NCBI RefSeq assembly: GCF_011304355.1
Contig: NZ_CP049888.1
Span: 1,054,001 to 1,118,000, forward strand
Origin: Weissella coleopterorum
Lineage (GTDB): Bacteria; Bacillota; Bacilli; Lactobacillales; Lactobacillaceae
Length of the DNA stretch: 64,000 nt
Reading direction: 5' to 3'
The stretch's first letter is position 1, and every line of letters starts with the position of its first letter. A model generated the notes under the pieces. The model was not told where the DNA came from and did no database searches. It saw only the letters and a program-made list of their open reading frames with translations. This document shows positions 46,324 to 55,951 of this stretch, one piece after another. Both the position numbers and the translations under genes were made by a program.

Positions 46324-48225
46324 TTATGCACGTTCTGATAATTCTTCCCAACGTTCCAACGCCTGTTCTAGCGCTTGATTTTGTGCATCAAGTTCTTTTT
46401 GTAAATCTGCTAACTGCCCAAAATCATCTCCAGCCTCATTCATTGCCGTCGTAATTTCTTCAATTTTCATTTCAAACCCACTGATCTTATCTTCAATGGT
46501 TTCGAATTCACGTTGTTCATTATATGTTAACTTCTTTTTTTTCGGTTGCGTAACTGCGGTCGTTTTAATATTTTTCGTATCAGCATTTTTAGGAATATTT
46601 TCTTGATTTAATTTCATTAACGTCGGAGCCCCATTTTGGACTAGATAGTCTGAAAATGAGCCATCAAAACGTTCAATTGCCCCATGACCTCTAAAAATCA
46701 AGAGGTGGTCAGCAACCTTATCTAGGAAATAGCGATCATGGGAAACAGTAATTACCGTCCCAGCAAAGTGTTTCAAATATTCTTCCAAAACGGTCAATGT
46801 TCCAATATCTAAGTCATTAGTTGGCTCATCTAACAATAAAACATTCGGTTGTTGTAATAAGATTTTCAATAAAAATAACCGGCGTTTTTCACCACCAGAA
46901 AGCTTCCGAATTAAGGTACCATGCATAAAACTAGGGAATAGAAATTGTTCCAATAATTCAGCCACAGACACTTTTTCGCCAGCATTATTGGTCACGGTTT
47001 GAGCAACAGCCGATAAGTAAGCGATGACCCTTTGATCTTCGGGAATGGTCTCTGTTTGTTGCGTATAGTAACCAATCTGAACCGTTTCCCCAATTTCAAC
47101 CGTCCCCTGGTCTAAGGCAATTTTCTCGGCAATCACATTAAGTAACGTTGACTTTCCCGTTCCATTAGGACCCGTAATTCCGATTCTTTGGTTGGCTTGG
47201 ATCAATTCATTAAAATCTTTCAGGATGGGCATTCCATCAAAAGCTAGCTGAGCCTGCTTAATTTCAATAACCTTCTTACCCAACCTTTTTTGCCCTAAAT
47301 TAACTTCTAATGTCCCATCCACTTGTAGCGTTCCTTGTTGCTCTTGTAAATCAGCAAATCGCGTTTCACGCGCTTTTTGTTTTGTACTACGGGCTCGCGC
47401 AGATGTTTTCATCCAAGCTAATTCCTTTTTGTAAAGTTGAATACTTTTATGATCTGCAACTTGTGCAGCGGCCACGCGTTCAGCCTTAGCCAATACATAG
47501 TCTTGATAATTCCCCATATATTCATATAACTTTCCAAATGACAATTCAAATATTCGGTTTGCCACATGATCTAAAAAGTATCGATCGTGTGTGACCGTCA
47601 TAACAGCCCCTTGATAACTTGATAAATACTTCTCTAACCATTCAATTGAATCAAAGTCCAAATGATTAGTTGGTTCATCCAATAACAGTAAATCTGGTGC
47701 TTGAATCAAAACCTGCGCTAAGCCCACTCGCTTTTTTTGCCCACCAGATAAAGCCTTAATTGGTAAACTGAGATCTGGTAAATGAAGCTGAGAAAGAATG
47801 GTTTTAACTTCGGCTTCTGCCGCCCACGCATCCTCTTGGGTCATTTGTTGCTCTAATTTTGTATAACGATCCTGAGCTTTCTCATCCAAGGGATGTTCAG
47901 CATAAAAATTAACGGCTTTTTCATAGTCTCGAATTAATTCAAAGACGGGTTGGGCACCCGAAAAAATCGCTTCTAAAACTAATTTTTCTGGATCTAAATC
48001 TGGATCCTGTGTTAAATACCCCACTGAATAGTCGTTAGGTGTTTCAAGTTCACCACTATCAGCTGGGACTGTTTGGGCAAGAGCATTCAATAAGGTCGTT
48101 TTACCCGTTCCATTCACACCAACAATCCCAATTCGATCACCGGTTTCGATTAGGAATGAAATTTTGTCTAATAATGTTTTCTCACCATAAACACTTTGTA
48201 AATCTATTGCCCTTAGCTGTTTCAT
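46324..48225 (-). CDS. ABC-F ATPase, Uup type
   Basis: 633 aa. Two ABC domains without membrane segments: Walker A GVNGTGKTTLLNAL and GPNGTGKSTLLNVI, signatures LSGGQKKRVGLAQVL and LSGGEKRRLFLLKIL, Walker B DLLLLDEPTNHLDF and NVLLLDEPTNDLDI. The linker between them is basic (KTSARARSTKQKARETRF). The last 70 residues are a coiled coil (FEMKIEEITTAMNEAGDDFG), as in Uup. ABC-F proteins act on the ribosome or on branched DNA. ATG 48225 has only a weak GGGAT site. Confidence 0.92.
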   Translation of the reverse strand: MKQLRAIDLQSVYGEKTLLDKISFLIETGDRIGIVGVNGTGKTTLLNALAQTVPADSGELETPNDYSVGYLTQDPDLDPEKLVLEAIFSGAQPVFELIRDYEKAVNFYAEHPLDEKAQDRYTKLEQQMTQEDAWAAEAEVKTILSQLHLPDLSLPIKALSGGQKKRVGLAQVLIQAPDLLLLDEPTNHLDFDSIEWLEKYLSSYQGAVMTVTHDRYFLDHVANRIFELSFGKLYEYMGNYQDYVLAKAERVAAAQVADHKSIQLYKKELAWMKTSARARSTKQKARETRFADLQEQQGTLQVDGTLEVNLGQKRLGKKVIEIKQAQLAFDGMPILKDFNELIQANQRIGITGPNGTGKSTLLNVIAEKIALDQGTVEIGETVQIGYYTQQTETIPEDQRVIAYLSAVAQTVTNNAGEKVSVAELLEQFLFPSFMHGTLIRKLSGGEKRRLFLLKILLQQPNVLLLDEPTNDLDIGTLTVLEEYLKHFAGTVITVSHDRYFLDKVADHLLIFRGHGAIERFDGSFSDYLVQNGAPTLMKLNQENIPKNADTKNIKTTAVTQPKKKKLTYNEQREFETIEDKISGFEMKIEEITTAMNEAGDDFGQLADLQKELDAQNQALEQALERWEELSERA

Positions 48226-48264
48226 TTGTTTTTATCCCGTATTTCCTAAAATTTCTTTGCTTTC

Positions 48265-48270
48265 ATTATA
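48265..48270 (-). promoter_or_regulatory. Extended -10 promoter of the ABC-F gene
   Basis: On the minus strand TGATATAAT gives an extended -10 with a perfect TATAAT, 40 bases before the start codon. No good -35 is seen. The IS element begins about 75 bases further upstream and has not disrupted it. Confidence 0.6.
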
Positions 48271-48532
48271 TCATTAAGTTCTTTAATTAAATTTACTCAG
48301 AATAAGCTGTTCTTATAAACTATAATATATCGTTTCTTCAAAATAGGCTCCTATGTCAATAATTCGGACATAAAAATACGAATAAATTTTGAAAAACGTT
48401 TTAATTATTTAACGTACTGGTAAAGTATGTGATTTATCTAAAAAAGTGCATCCTTTAATGTTTCCATGCCATTCTAAACAACCCGTCTATACTTATCGTT
48501 TTAAACGGGATATTAATATGATTTATTTGTAG

Positions 48533-49354
48533 CTACGCTACAAGGGAAATTCGATCACTGTTATACCAGCGAATATAGCTATCAATGCCAGCTATTGCTT
48601 CATTAATTGTCTTAAATTCTTGAAAATTAATGTATTCACGCTTCAAAATTGAGTGAAAGCTCTCAATTCTTGCGTTATCACCAGGTTGTCCTTTACGAGA
48701 ATAAGAATGCTTAATCCCAAAACGAGTTAAAGTACTTTCAAATAAATCGCTTGTATACTGACTCCCCATATCGCTATGAATAATGCTTGGTTTAACAGAC
48801 TTTACTGCGACTTGATTAATGACGTCGGTTGCTAATTCCTTAGTCATATGACTTCCAACTTTATAAGAAATAACCCGCCGGGTTACGGGATTGTACACAC
48901 TAGCTAGATAAACCCAAGTATTTTTAACGGGAATATACGTAATATCTGTTAAAAGAATATTGGATTGATCAGGTAATCCTTTAATTAGATTTGGTCGTTG
49001 ATCATATTCAGTATGTGTTTTAGGCTTATTAATTCGTTTAGTCATCCTAGACCTAATTTTTAAAGCGTACATCTGTTTATAAACCATACGCTGGCTAATT
49101 TTAATTTTTAACTGACGATTTAATAAAATTGTTAATCGCGGGTATCCATACATAGGATATTTTAACCATGCATCTAATACCTTTTGCTTAATGAAATTGC
49201 GACGAAGAAGGGTTTTACCAGGCTTCCAATGTATATAGCCATAATAAGTCGATCGTGGAATTCTGAGGACGTTCAAAATTTTAGTAATGCGGTGCCCAAC
49301 CTGTAGATTGTCATTAATAATTTTTAAGGTAGGAATACGTCCTTTGATGATCAA
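48533..49354 (-). CDS. IS3-family transposase OrfB (DDE integrase)
   Basis: 273 aa. An HTH_21-type start region (YPMYGYPRLTILLNRQLKIK) precedes the integrase core: first Asp in LLTDITYIPVKNTWVYLASV, second Asp in IIHSDMGSQYTSDLFESTL, and Glu in GQPGDNARIESFHSILKREY, so the DDE triad is complete. It ends IRWYNSDRISLVA. Expression is expected by a -1 frameshift from orfA, since its first codon (TTG) overlaps the orfA stop in the sequence GAAAAATTGA; the orfB frame is open a few codons further upstream. Confidence 0.93.
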   Translation of the reverse strand: MIIKGRIPTLKIINDNLQVGHRITKILNVLRIPRSTYYGYIHWKPGKTLLRRNFIKQKVLDAWLKYPMYGYPRLTILLNRQLKIKISQRMVYKQMYALKIRSRMTKRINKPKTHTEYDQRPNLIKGLPDQSNILLTDITYIPVKNTWVYLASVYNPVTRRVISYKVGSHMTKELATDVINQVAVKSVKPSIIHSDMGSQYTSDLFESTLTRFGIKHSYSRKGQPGDNARIESFHSILKREYINFQEFKTINEAIAGIDSYIRWYNSDRISLVA

Positions 49355-49602
49355 TTTTTCGCCATAAGCACCGCTGCTCGTTTTAAAATATCAAGTTCTT
49401 CTTTTAGTTGTTTATTTTCTTTAATCAATGCCCTTTCATTTGCTGACAATACTTTCGTATTGTTAGGATCGGCTTGATTAACCCATTTAGAAACCGTTGA
49501 AACACTAACGTTGTATTCTTTTGCTAATGAATTAGCTGAACGACCAACTTTATGCAAGCTTACGATCGATTCTTTAAAGTCATTTGAATATTTGATAACC
49601 AT
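49351..49602 (-). CDS. IS3-family transposase OrfA (helix-turn-helix)
   Basis: 83 aa. The N-terminal HTH (YSNDFKESIVSLHKVGRSAN, SLAKEYNVSVSTVSKWVNQA) is that of IS3 OrfA, followed by a leucine-zipper-like helix (LIKENKQLKEELDILKRAAV). It binds the element ends. The stop overlaps the orfB start by four bases, as needed for programmed frameshifting into the OrfAB transposase. Confidence 0.92.
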   Translation of the reverse strand: MVIKYSNDFKESIVSLHKVGRSANSLAKEYNVSVSTVSKWVNQADPNNTKVLSANERALIKENKQLKEELDILKRAAVLMAKN

Positions 49603-49735
49603 AATAAAAAGCTCCTTTATGATGTATTATATCGAACAATTTGTCCGTAATTCCATCATAGGAGCCATAAATCACAACGAGTTTTAAAGAAAGCACAAAA
49701 GATACTCTATATACGAAATAATATTCTGTAATTTT

Positions 49736-49823
49736 GGTGCGAGTTCGGTGCGAATTATTTTAAATTGTGCAAATTTTGTGCGAATTTTTGACGAATTATG
49801 ACGAAAAGTGACGAATTATGACG
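49736..49823. repeat. Patch of short direct repeats resembling recombinase arm-type sites
   Basis: GGTGCGA occurs at 49736 and 49747 (11 bases apart), TGTGCGAATTTT at about 49777, and TGACGAATTATGACG occurs exactly twice, at 49789 and 49809 (20 bases apart). All units share a (T/G)GNCGAAttt-like core. Repeats of this kind are found at the ends of integrase genes and att sites of phages and conjugative elements. No integrase is in the window, so this may be the scar of a lost element. Confidence 0.5.
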
Positions 49824-49830
49824 CATAATA

Positions 49831-49872
49831 AAAAGCCGCTTATCGTTGGTAGGTAGCCAACAATAGCGACTT
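49831..49872 (-). terminator. Terminator of asnS
   Basis: On the minus strand AAGTCGCTATTGTTGG and CCAACGATAAGCGGCTT form a long, nearly perfect stem with a seven-base loop, followed by TTTTTATT. It lies ten bases past the asnS stop. Confidence 0.92.
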
Positions 49873-49881
49873 AATGATGTT

Positions 49882-51177
49882 TTATGGCCGTAGACGAGTC
49901 ATAGTTCGAGGGAATGGAATTGCTTCTCGAATATGTTCTTCACCTGTAATCCAAGTAACCGCACGTTCCAGACCAAGACCAAAGCCAGAATGTGGTACTG
50001 AACCATATTTACGAAGATCGAGATACCATGCATACTCATCCATATCTAAGCCTTCAGCCTTAACTCGTTCTGCCAAATATTCATAATCAGTGTCCCGTTC
50101 CGATCCACCAATAATCTCACCATAACCTTCAGGCGCCAATAAATCAGCAGAAATAACGACATCATCGCGTGTTGGATGACGCTTCATGTAAAAGGCCTTG
50201 ATCTCCTTTGGAAAATTCGTAATGAAAACGGGGCTTGCAAAATGATTAGCCAAGAAGGTTTCTTCCGGTGAACCAAAATCAACTCCCCATTCGACATCAA
50301 AGTTGTTTTCTTGAAGCAATTTAATAGCTTCATCATATGATACCCGAGGGTATGGGAGTTTAGTATACGATGCCAATAATTCCTTATCACGACCAAGCAA
50401 ATCCAATTCATATGAATTGCGTTCCAAAACGGCATTAATTAAGTAGGCAATATAACGTTCCTGAACTTCCAATGAAGCCGCTTGATCCATCCAAGCCATT
50501 TCAGGTTCGATCATCCAAAATTCCGTCAAATGGCGCCGTGTCTTGGATTTTTCCGCACGGAAAGTGGGTCCAAACGTAAAGACTTTTCCAAATGCCATGG
50601 CGCCAGCTTCAGCATATAATTGTCCCGTTTGAGATAGATATGCTTCAGTTTCAAAGTATTCGGTTGAAAATAATTCTGTCGTTCCCTCCGGTGCTGACCC
50701 CGTTAAGAATGGTGCATCAATTTTGATAAACCCTTCTTTATTGAAAAATTCATACGTGGCTGCAATCATGGTATTACGAATCCGCAAGACTGCAAATGGC
50801 TGGATATGCCGAAGATAAAGATGGCGATGATCCATCAAAAAATCTGTTCCATGTTCTTTTGGTGTAATTGGATATCCTTCTGATGCGCCAACAACAACCA
50901 AATCATTGACATCCATTTCGTAGCCAAAATCAGAACGGGTATCCTCTTTAATAGTTCCAACTAAGTACATACTCGTCTCTTGCTTCAGCTCTTTTGCCTT
51001 AGCAAAAATTTCATCCCCTACTTCAGCCTTAACCACAACTGCTTGCATAAATGCCGTTCCATCTCGAAGTTGCAAGAATTGTAATTTCCCGGATCCACGC
51101 TTATTACGAAGCCATGCTCCAATTCTAACTTCCTGCCCTACATAATTTTTAACATCTTCTAATCTGATCGTATCCAT
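49882..51177 (-). CDS. asnS: Asparaginyl-tRNA synthetase
   Basis: 431 aa, class II synthetase of the Asp/Asn/Lys group. An N-terminal OB anticodon-binding domain ([33 protein letters not shown]) is followed by the catalytic core: motif 2 [20 protein letters not shown] and motif 3 [36 protein letters not shown] and the fit to bacterial AsnS separate it from AspS. It lies after ypmB and dinG, the usual Firmicute order. There is no T-box leader directly before it. Confidence 0.95.
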   Translation of the reverse strand: MDTIRLEDVKNYVGQEVRIGAWLRNKRGSGKLQFLQLRDGTAFMQAVVVKAEVGDEIFAKAKELKQETSMYLVGTIKEDTRSDFGYEMDVNDLVVVGASEGYPITPKEHGTDFLMDHRHLYLRHIQPFAVLRIRNTMIAATYEFFNKEGFIKIDAPFLTGSAPEGTTELFSTEYFETEAYLSQTGQLYAEAGAMAFGKVFTFGPTFRAEKSKTRRHLTEFWMIEPEMAWMDQAASLEVQERYIAYLINAVLERNSYELDLLGRDKELLASYTKLPYPRVSYDEAIKLLQENNFDVEWGVDFGSPEETFLANHFASPVFITNFPKEIKAFYMKRHPTRDDVVISADLLAPEGYGEIIGGSERDTDYEYLAERVKAEGLDMDEYAWYLDLRKYGSVPHSGFGLGLERAVTWITGEEHIREAIPFPRTMTRLRP

Positions 51178-51214
51178 TTAGTCTTCTCTCCTAATTGATT
51201 TTAATTACCCTAAA

Positions 51215-51721
51215 TTATAGATTATTAATTGAACGAACTACTTTTCCATTGGTGAATTGAATGGTAATAAAATTTAAATTTTCATTCTGATCAATAAATT
51301 TAACTTCCCAAACAGGAACCTTTTTATAAACACTCATGCCAATATTTGTAATTTTTTTAGGTTGATATTTTTGATTAATGCGATCTTGAACGGCTTGGTA
51401 AGATAAGCCTTCATTCATCGGCAAAACTGTCATCGCCTTTGACTTTGCATTCACAATTACACCTGTTTTTTGACCTTGAGCATTTTTTCCAATCAAAGTG
51501 TAATAATCACCTGATCGGTTACTCCAGTAAAAATTTTGGACGGAACTGAGTTTGTGTTCTTTTAGAACTAATTTACTATATTCCTGATTAGCTTGATTAA
51601 TCGGTTTCGTGGCAGTTCCTAAGATACCATAACCTATCACCACCAAAATAATGATTCCTAAGACCACCCATCTTCCCCAATGAAACTTTGATTTTTGTCG
51701 ATTCAGCTGTCGCATTTGCAT
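51215..51721 (-). CDS. YpmB-like membrane-anchored protein (DUF5590)
   Basis: 168 aa. A basic start and one membrane helix (WVVLGIIILVVIGYGILGTA) anchor an outside domain: KLSSVQNFYWSNRSGDYYTL, VIVNAKSKAMTVLPMNEG, KVPVWEVKFIDQNENLNFIT. This is the PepSY-like fold of YpmB, found between dinG and asnS in Firmicutes. Function is unknown. GGGG lies eight bases before ATG 51721. Confidence 0.82.
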   Translation of the reverse strand: MQMRQLNRQKSKFHWGRWVVLGIIILVVIGYGILGTATKPINQANQEYSKLVLKEHKLSSVQNFYWSNRSGDYYTLIGKNAQGQKTGVIVNAKSKAMTVLPMNEGLSYQAVQDRINQKYQPKKITNIGMSVYKKVPVWEVKFIDQNENLNFITIQFTNGKVVRSINNL

Positions 51722-51875
51722 GCTAGTTACCCCAATATTTTTGATTAATATTTCATTAATTACGCTTAGCTAAGTGTAGCAAACTTACCATTACTTTTCT
51801 AGACTGATCCACTACATATCCTGATTTAAGCACCAAAAAAACTCTAAATTAAAAGACAAGCCTTAATATCCAAGC

Positions 51876-54713
51876 TTATTTATTATTCATCTGATCACGG
51901 TTAAAGAAATGTAGCAATTTATCTACCAACTGTTGGTGAGTAATAACCTGCTTAGGTAATGCTTCAGGCAACATTTTTTGCATGGTTTTTCCATATTGTT
52001 TATTTACAATTCGTGAATCTAAAATCACAATTGCTCCTCCATCTTGGTCTGAACGAATTAATCGACCGACCCCTTGTCGTAATTTAAGCGTTGCTTTGGG
52101 TAAAACACTCTGATGGAAAAAGCTCTGCTTACTAGCAGCTAATTGCTGTTCCTCAACTTTTTGTAAAATGGTATCGGGCTGTTCAAATGGTAAGCGTGTT
52201 AAAATCAACAATTCTAATTGTTGATTCGGTAAATCAATACCTTCCCAAAAACTTAATGCGCCAAAAACCATGAGGTGTTGTTCATTTTGTAATCGCTTAA
52301 GAATTTTTGATTTATTTCCCGAAATACCTTGAGCAAGTACCGTCATGTCGCTATCACGATAAATTTTATTTTCAGTTACTACATGGTAGACTTGCTCCAT
52401 TAGTTCAAGCGACGTGAACAAAACAAGTGTATTCTTCGATAATTTTTGTAAAATAGCTAACAATTGTTGACTCAAATACTCCCCATACATCGGGCTACCC
52501 GGCACTGGCCCATCTTCTACTAATAACAATTCAGCTTGGTTCGCCCAATCAAAAGAATCTTTAAATTTCTCCACTTGAGCTGTTTGCTGATCCAAATTTA
52601 ATCGCGTATATAAATAAGTTGACTTGGCACTGTTAAATAGCGTTGCCCCGATCATTAATGGTGATAAGAACGCAGGGTAAATATTATTTTTGAAATAATC
52701 CTTAGTATGCAATAATCCACCCGTCAACTGCAAACTAGGTCCACTCTGTCCGTGATAATCAGTTAACCAGAAAACACTTGTCTCTGCGTAATCAATCATT
52801 GCATCCTGAAAAGTATTTAAAGTCGTATTAGTCTGCCCAATTCTTTCAATTAAATAACGAAAGTCAGCTAAGCTTTGCCGCTCGTCAATACTAAAAGGAG
52901 TCCCAATTTGAATAAATGCCTCCATCATTTGATCTAAGCTCAACCTCAATTGCTGAATTAATTGTTGAACTTGTTTAAAATCGTTTTGATGTTCTACCCA
53001 AAATTGGATCAAATGATCTGTTGGCACTAAATATTCATCTTTACCCACATTTGCTGGCATTTTAGCACTTAAAACAAATTGTCGATATAGACTCTGTTGG
53101 ATATTAACCAACAAATCAACCATTGGTTCCATGGTTTGAATAAATTGCTGACTAATTCGTTGCCCATTAGGTAATCGTTCAAAAATTGGGTTTAAATGAT
53201 TATTTTTTTTGACCATCAAATTTTGTTGTAATAACTGAGCTTGGGCGATTAATCCAGACCAACTAATCTGATGTCGACTATGCTGTAAAACCACATCCGG
53301 CAAATTTTGAGCCTCATCAATCACTAAGAATGGCTTTTTAGCTTGTTGCGTGATTTGTTGTACTTGGCGTGTCAAATATGCATGATTAACCACCAAGAAA
53401 GTCGCTTGTGTTCTTAAAATTGATTGCCGATGAGCAAACTCATGATGATAAAATTTTGATGCTTCGGGATTATTTGCCGTTTGTGCTAGTTGTCTTAAAA
53501 AGTCGTGACTAACATTATTCAAATTTAGTTCATCAAAATCACCGGTTAAAGTTTCAGTGAGCCAGACCAAAATTTGAGCTTTTAAAAACTGCATGGCAAT
53601 CGAACCTTCATCTCGAGCTAATGATCGTTTAAAGCTCTGTAAATTCAAATAATTTTGTTGCCCTTTGAGCTGCACCCCACGAACTTCAAAAGGTAAAATA
53701 TTTTTTAAGGTTTGGTTAATTGTCGTACTGATTTGTTTTTGCAAAGTTTTGGTAGGGACCGACAAGACAACTTGCCGACCTTGCTGAATGGCCAAGTATG
53801 CTAAAGGCATCAAATAGCCTAAGGTTTTACCCATTCCTGTCGGTGCTTCAACCACCATCGCAGTTTCACCCGGTTGATTCGAGAGCTCCCCACTTGTGTA
53901 ATGTTCATAGATTTGGTTCATAAGTCGTGCCTGGGATACCCGATAATCTAAACTGGGCGTTAAAAGCGTACGCTTCTCATCTTCTTTTTTGGGGAAGTGC
54001 AATTCTGGTTGATGTTGTTTATAAGCTGATGGTGTAGCAAAACGACGCAATGCTAACCGATCAACCACTTCTAGGTTATTAGCCAGCGGTTGCGGGTGAC
54101 GTCGATTTTCAGCAAGTGCCCAAGTAAAAATTTGTTTAGTATCTCTCGGTAAAGCTAATGGCAAATCATTTAATTGCTGTAATGTGATCATTGGTAGCCT
54201 TAACGCTTTTTGCTGCGCAGCAATCAACAATTCTCCCGTAGCCTTTGCATCACTGTCAGCACGATGTGGATTTAAATGTGCAATCCCTAATTGATGGGTC
54301 AAATCGCCTAAGCGATAACTGTTCGCTGTGGGCCACAAAATTTGAGCAAGCGTTACAGTATCCAATGCTAGGTTGGTTAACGCTGTTAATCCCACCCGTT
54401 CAAATTCAGCATTTAAAAAAGGTAAATCGAAATTAATATTGTGTGCGACGATAACTGTCTCACTCAACATTGCATGCAAAGTCTGAGCTACATCTTCAAA
54501 AAAGGGCATCTTTTTAACCATTGCATCATTAATATGGGTTAGCTTTTGAATTCCAACTGGAATGGGCTGACCCGGATTCACTAGTGTTGAAAATTGATTA
54601 ATAATTTTTTGATTCCGTACAAAAACAACCGCTACCTGCATAATTCGGCCGGCTTGATTCTGATTACTCGTTGTTTCTAAATCAACGACGGCATAAATCG
54701 TTTTTGCGTCCAC
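51876..54713 (-). CDS. dinG: DinG-family helicase with N-terminal DnaQ-type exonuclease domain
   Basis: 945 aa. Residues 1-170 are a DEDD exonuclease (YAVVDLETTSNQ, IVAHNINFDLPFLNAEFERV, NPHRADSDAKATGELL). The helicase follows: VVEAPTGMGKTLGYLMPLAY, VPTKTLQKQI, the DEAH-like box FLVIDEAQNLPDVV, and late motifs VFGALSFWEGIDLPNQQLEL and LRQGVGRLIRSDQDGGAIVI. No Cys cluster for an iron-sulfur centre is seen, as in the Gram-positive exonuclease-fused type. The start is GTG 54713 behind GAGG. The fused form is known in Firmicutes and acts in DNA repair. Confidence 0.93.
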   Translation of the reverse strand: MDAKTIYAVVDLETTSNQNQAGRIMQVAVVFVRNQKIINQFSTLVNPGQPIPVGIQKLTHINDAMVKKMPFFEDVAQTLHAMLSETVIVAHNINFDLPFLNAEFERVGLTALTNLALDTVTLAQILWPTANSYRLGDLTHQLGIAHLNPHRADSDAKATGELLIAAQQKALRLPMITLQQLNDLPLALPRDTKQIFTWALAENRRHPQPLANNLEVVDRLALRRFATPSAYKQHQPELHFPKKEDEKRTLLTPSLDYRVSQARLMNQIYEHYTSGELSNQPGETAMVVEAPTGMGKTLGYLMPLAYLAIQQGRQVVLSVPTKTLQKQISTTINQTLKNILPFEVRGVQLKGQQNYLNLQSFKRSLARDEGSIAMQFLKAQILVWLTETLTGDFDELNLNNVSHDFLRQLAQTANNPEASKFYHHEFAHRQSILRTQATFLVVNHAYLTRQVQQITQQAKKPFLVIDEAQNLPDVVLQHSRHQISWSGLIAQAQLLQQNLMVKKNNHLNPIFERLPNGQRISQQFIQTMEPMVDLLVNIQQSLYRQFVLSAKMPANVGKDEYLVPTDHLIQFWVEHQNDFKQVQQLIQQLRLSLDQMMEAFIQIGTPFSIDERQSLADFRYLIERIGQTNTTLNTFQDAMIDYAETSVFWLTDYHGQSGPSLQLTGGLLHTKDYFKNNIYPAFLSPLMIGATLFNSAKSTYLYTRLNLDQQTAQVEKFKDSFDWANQAELLLVEDGPVPGSPMYGEYLSQQLLAILQKLSKNTLVLFTSLELMEQVYHVVTENKIYRDSDMTVLAQGISGNKSKILKRLQNEQHLMVFGALSFWEGIDLPNQQLELLILTRLPFEQPDTILQKVEEQQLAASKQSFFHQSVLPKATLKLRQGVGRLIRSDQDGGAIVILDSRIVNKQYGKTMQKMLPEALPKQVITHQQLVDKLLHFFNRDQMNNK

Positions 54714-54950
54714 AATCTAACCTCACATGTTCCATAATGTCCTTCCAATTGTACCATGAGTTCCCCATTTTAGTGGGCTAAATTGGCGTTTTTTTATGAT
54801 CATTCACAAATATATTTCAACCATACTTCAGAAGTATATAAACATTTAACATTAAGTTTGTTTTAACTCAATGCGCTTATACTGTGAAGAACCTTTATCT
54901 TGACTTTAATAGGTTAAATCCTTTAAACGCTTCATTATTAACTAAAAAGT

Positions 54951-54959
54951 TGGTAGAAT
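54951..54959 (+). promoter_or_regulatory. Extended -10 promoter of the mevalonate operon
   Basis: TGGTAGAAT gives an extended -10 (TAGAAT, 54954-54959) about 40 bases before mvaK1. The -35 is weak. The rest of the 286-base gap between dinG and mvaK1 holds a TACAAT box on the minus strand (54748-54753) that may serve dinG, and nothing else I can name. Confidence 0.5.
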
Positions 54960-55000
54960 ATATTAATTAAGAATATTTTTAGAAATGGCGGTTCAATGTC

Positions 55001-55936
55001 TTGAAAAAAACATCAATCGGTAAAAGTCATGCCAAGGTAATTTTAATGGGTGAACACTCAGTCGTTTACGGACAACCAGCAATCTCTTTGCCACTACCAG
55101 ACATTACTTTTACTGCTACAGTTGAAGAACGTTTAGCTGGTCAAATTATTTTCACCCCAACCTACCAAGGCCCTTTTTCTAGCTTAGCTGAGGGTTACGA
55201 GGGAATTCGACAATTAGTTAATCGCCTTCTCATCAACTTTAACGCACTTAAACAGCCGTTCACTTTACGCCTGCGTTCCGACATCCCACAAGAACGTGGA
55301 ATGGGGTCATCAGCTGCTAGTGCGACGGCAATCATTCGCGCTTTTTATGATTTTTTTGATACCCCACTAGATGCAAAAACCCTACAAAAATGGACGGCGA
55401 TTGAAGAAAGAATCACCCATGGATCGCCCTCTGGTTTAGATGCTGCGACAGTTTCTAGTGATGCACCGATCTGGTTTATTAAACACGAAGTCACCCAACC
55501 TTTTTCCTTGAATCTCAATGGGGTCATCGTCCTAGCAGATACTGGAATTAAAGGGCAAACTGGTTTGGCCGTGTCAGTTGTTAGAAGCTTACTGGAAGAA
55601 AATCCTCAAGATGCTAAGCAACATATTCACACTTTAGGTATATTAGCTACCGAAGCTCAAACCGCTCTTCAAACCAACGATCTGCAAAATCTAGGTCGGT
55701 TAATGAATCAAGCCCAACAAGAATTAACGGCCCTTGAAGTTTCCCACCCCCAACTGGATGTTCTAATTGAGGCTGCCAATCAAGCAGGAGCCCTCGGGGC
55801 TAAGCTTACCGGCGGTGGCATTGGCGGGACCATGTTAGCATTAGCCCCGAATATGGAAGTTGCTAATCGAATCATTACTGCCTTGGAGACTGCCGGAGCC
55901 AATGAGGTTTGGACACAGACCTATCCCACATTTTAA
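55001..55936 (+). CDS. mvaK1: Mevalonate kinase
   Basis: 311 aa GHMP kinase. It phosphorylates mevalonate to 5-phosphomevalonate. Seen: GKSHAKVILMGEHSVVYGQP, the ATP loop PQERGMGSSAASATAIIRAF, HGSPSGLDAATVSSDAP with the catalytic Asp, and the C-terminal KLTGGGIGGTMLALAP. The start is TTG 55001, with GGCGG nine bases upstream; no in-frame ATG fits better. It opens the plus-strand operon mvaK1-mvaD-mvaK2-fni for isoprenoid precursors, including the undecaprenyl carrier that wall-polymer synthesis needs. Confidence 0.96.
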   Translation: MKKTSIGKSHAKVILMGEHSVVYGQPAISLPLPDITFTATVEERLAGQIIFTPTYQGPFSSLAEGYEGIRQLVNRLLINFNALKQPFTLRLRSDIPQERGMGSSAASATAIIRAFYDFFDTPLDAKTLQKWTAIEERITHGSPSGLDAATVSSDAPIWFIKHEVTQPFSLNLNGVIVLADTGIKGQTGLAVSVVRSLLEENPQDAKQHIHTLGILATEAQTALQTNDLQNLGRLMNQAQQELTALEVSHPQLDVLIEAANQAGALGAKLTGGGIGGTMLALAPNMEVANRIITALETAGANEVWTQTYPTF

Positions 55937-55951
55937 AAAGGAGAATTTATT

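Larger units (their letters stand above)
48346..49666 (-). mobile_element. IS3-family insertion sequence, 1,321 bp, flanked by ATA duplications
   Basis: Inverted repeats begin GGCTCCTATG at the left end (48346-48355) and CATAGGAGCC at the right end (49657-49666); similarity continues inward around CGGACA. The flanks are ATA on both sides (48343-48345 and 49667-49669), a 3-bp target duplication as expected for IS3-family elements. It contains orfA and orfB on the minus strand. The 187 bases between the orfB stop and the left end are unusually long for this family and hold a CCCGT/ACGGG hairpin. It lies between the ABC-F promoter and the asnS terminator, a non-essential gap. Confidence 0.88.

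Noticed and set aside
46324..48225. ABC-F gene as an antibiotic resistance factor
   Set aside because: Its linker and C-terminal coiled coil fit the housekeeping Uup type; nothing points to ribosome protection against a drug.
49789..49823. Possible CRISPR array from two TGACGAATTATGACG copies
   Set aside because: Only two exact copies 20 bases apart, with no room for spacers and no cas genes.
51178..51214. T-box leader before asnS
   Set aside because: Only 37 bases separate ypmB and asnS, too short for a T-box, and no T-box motif is seen.
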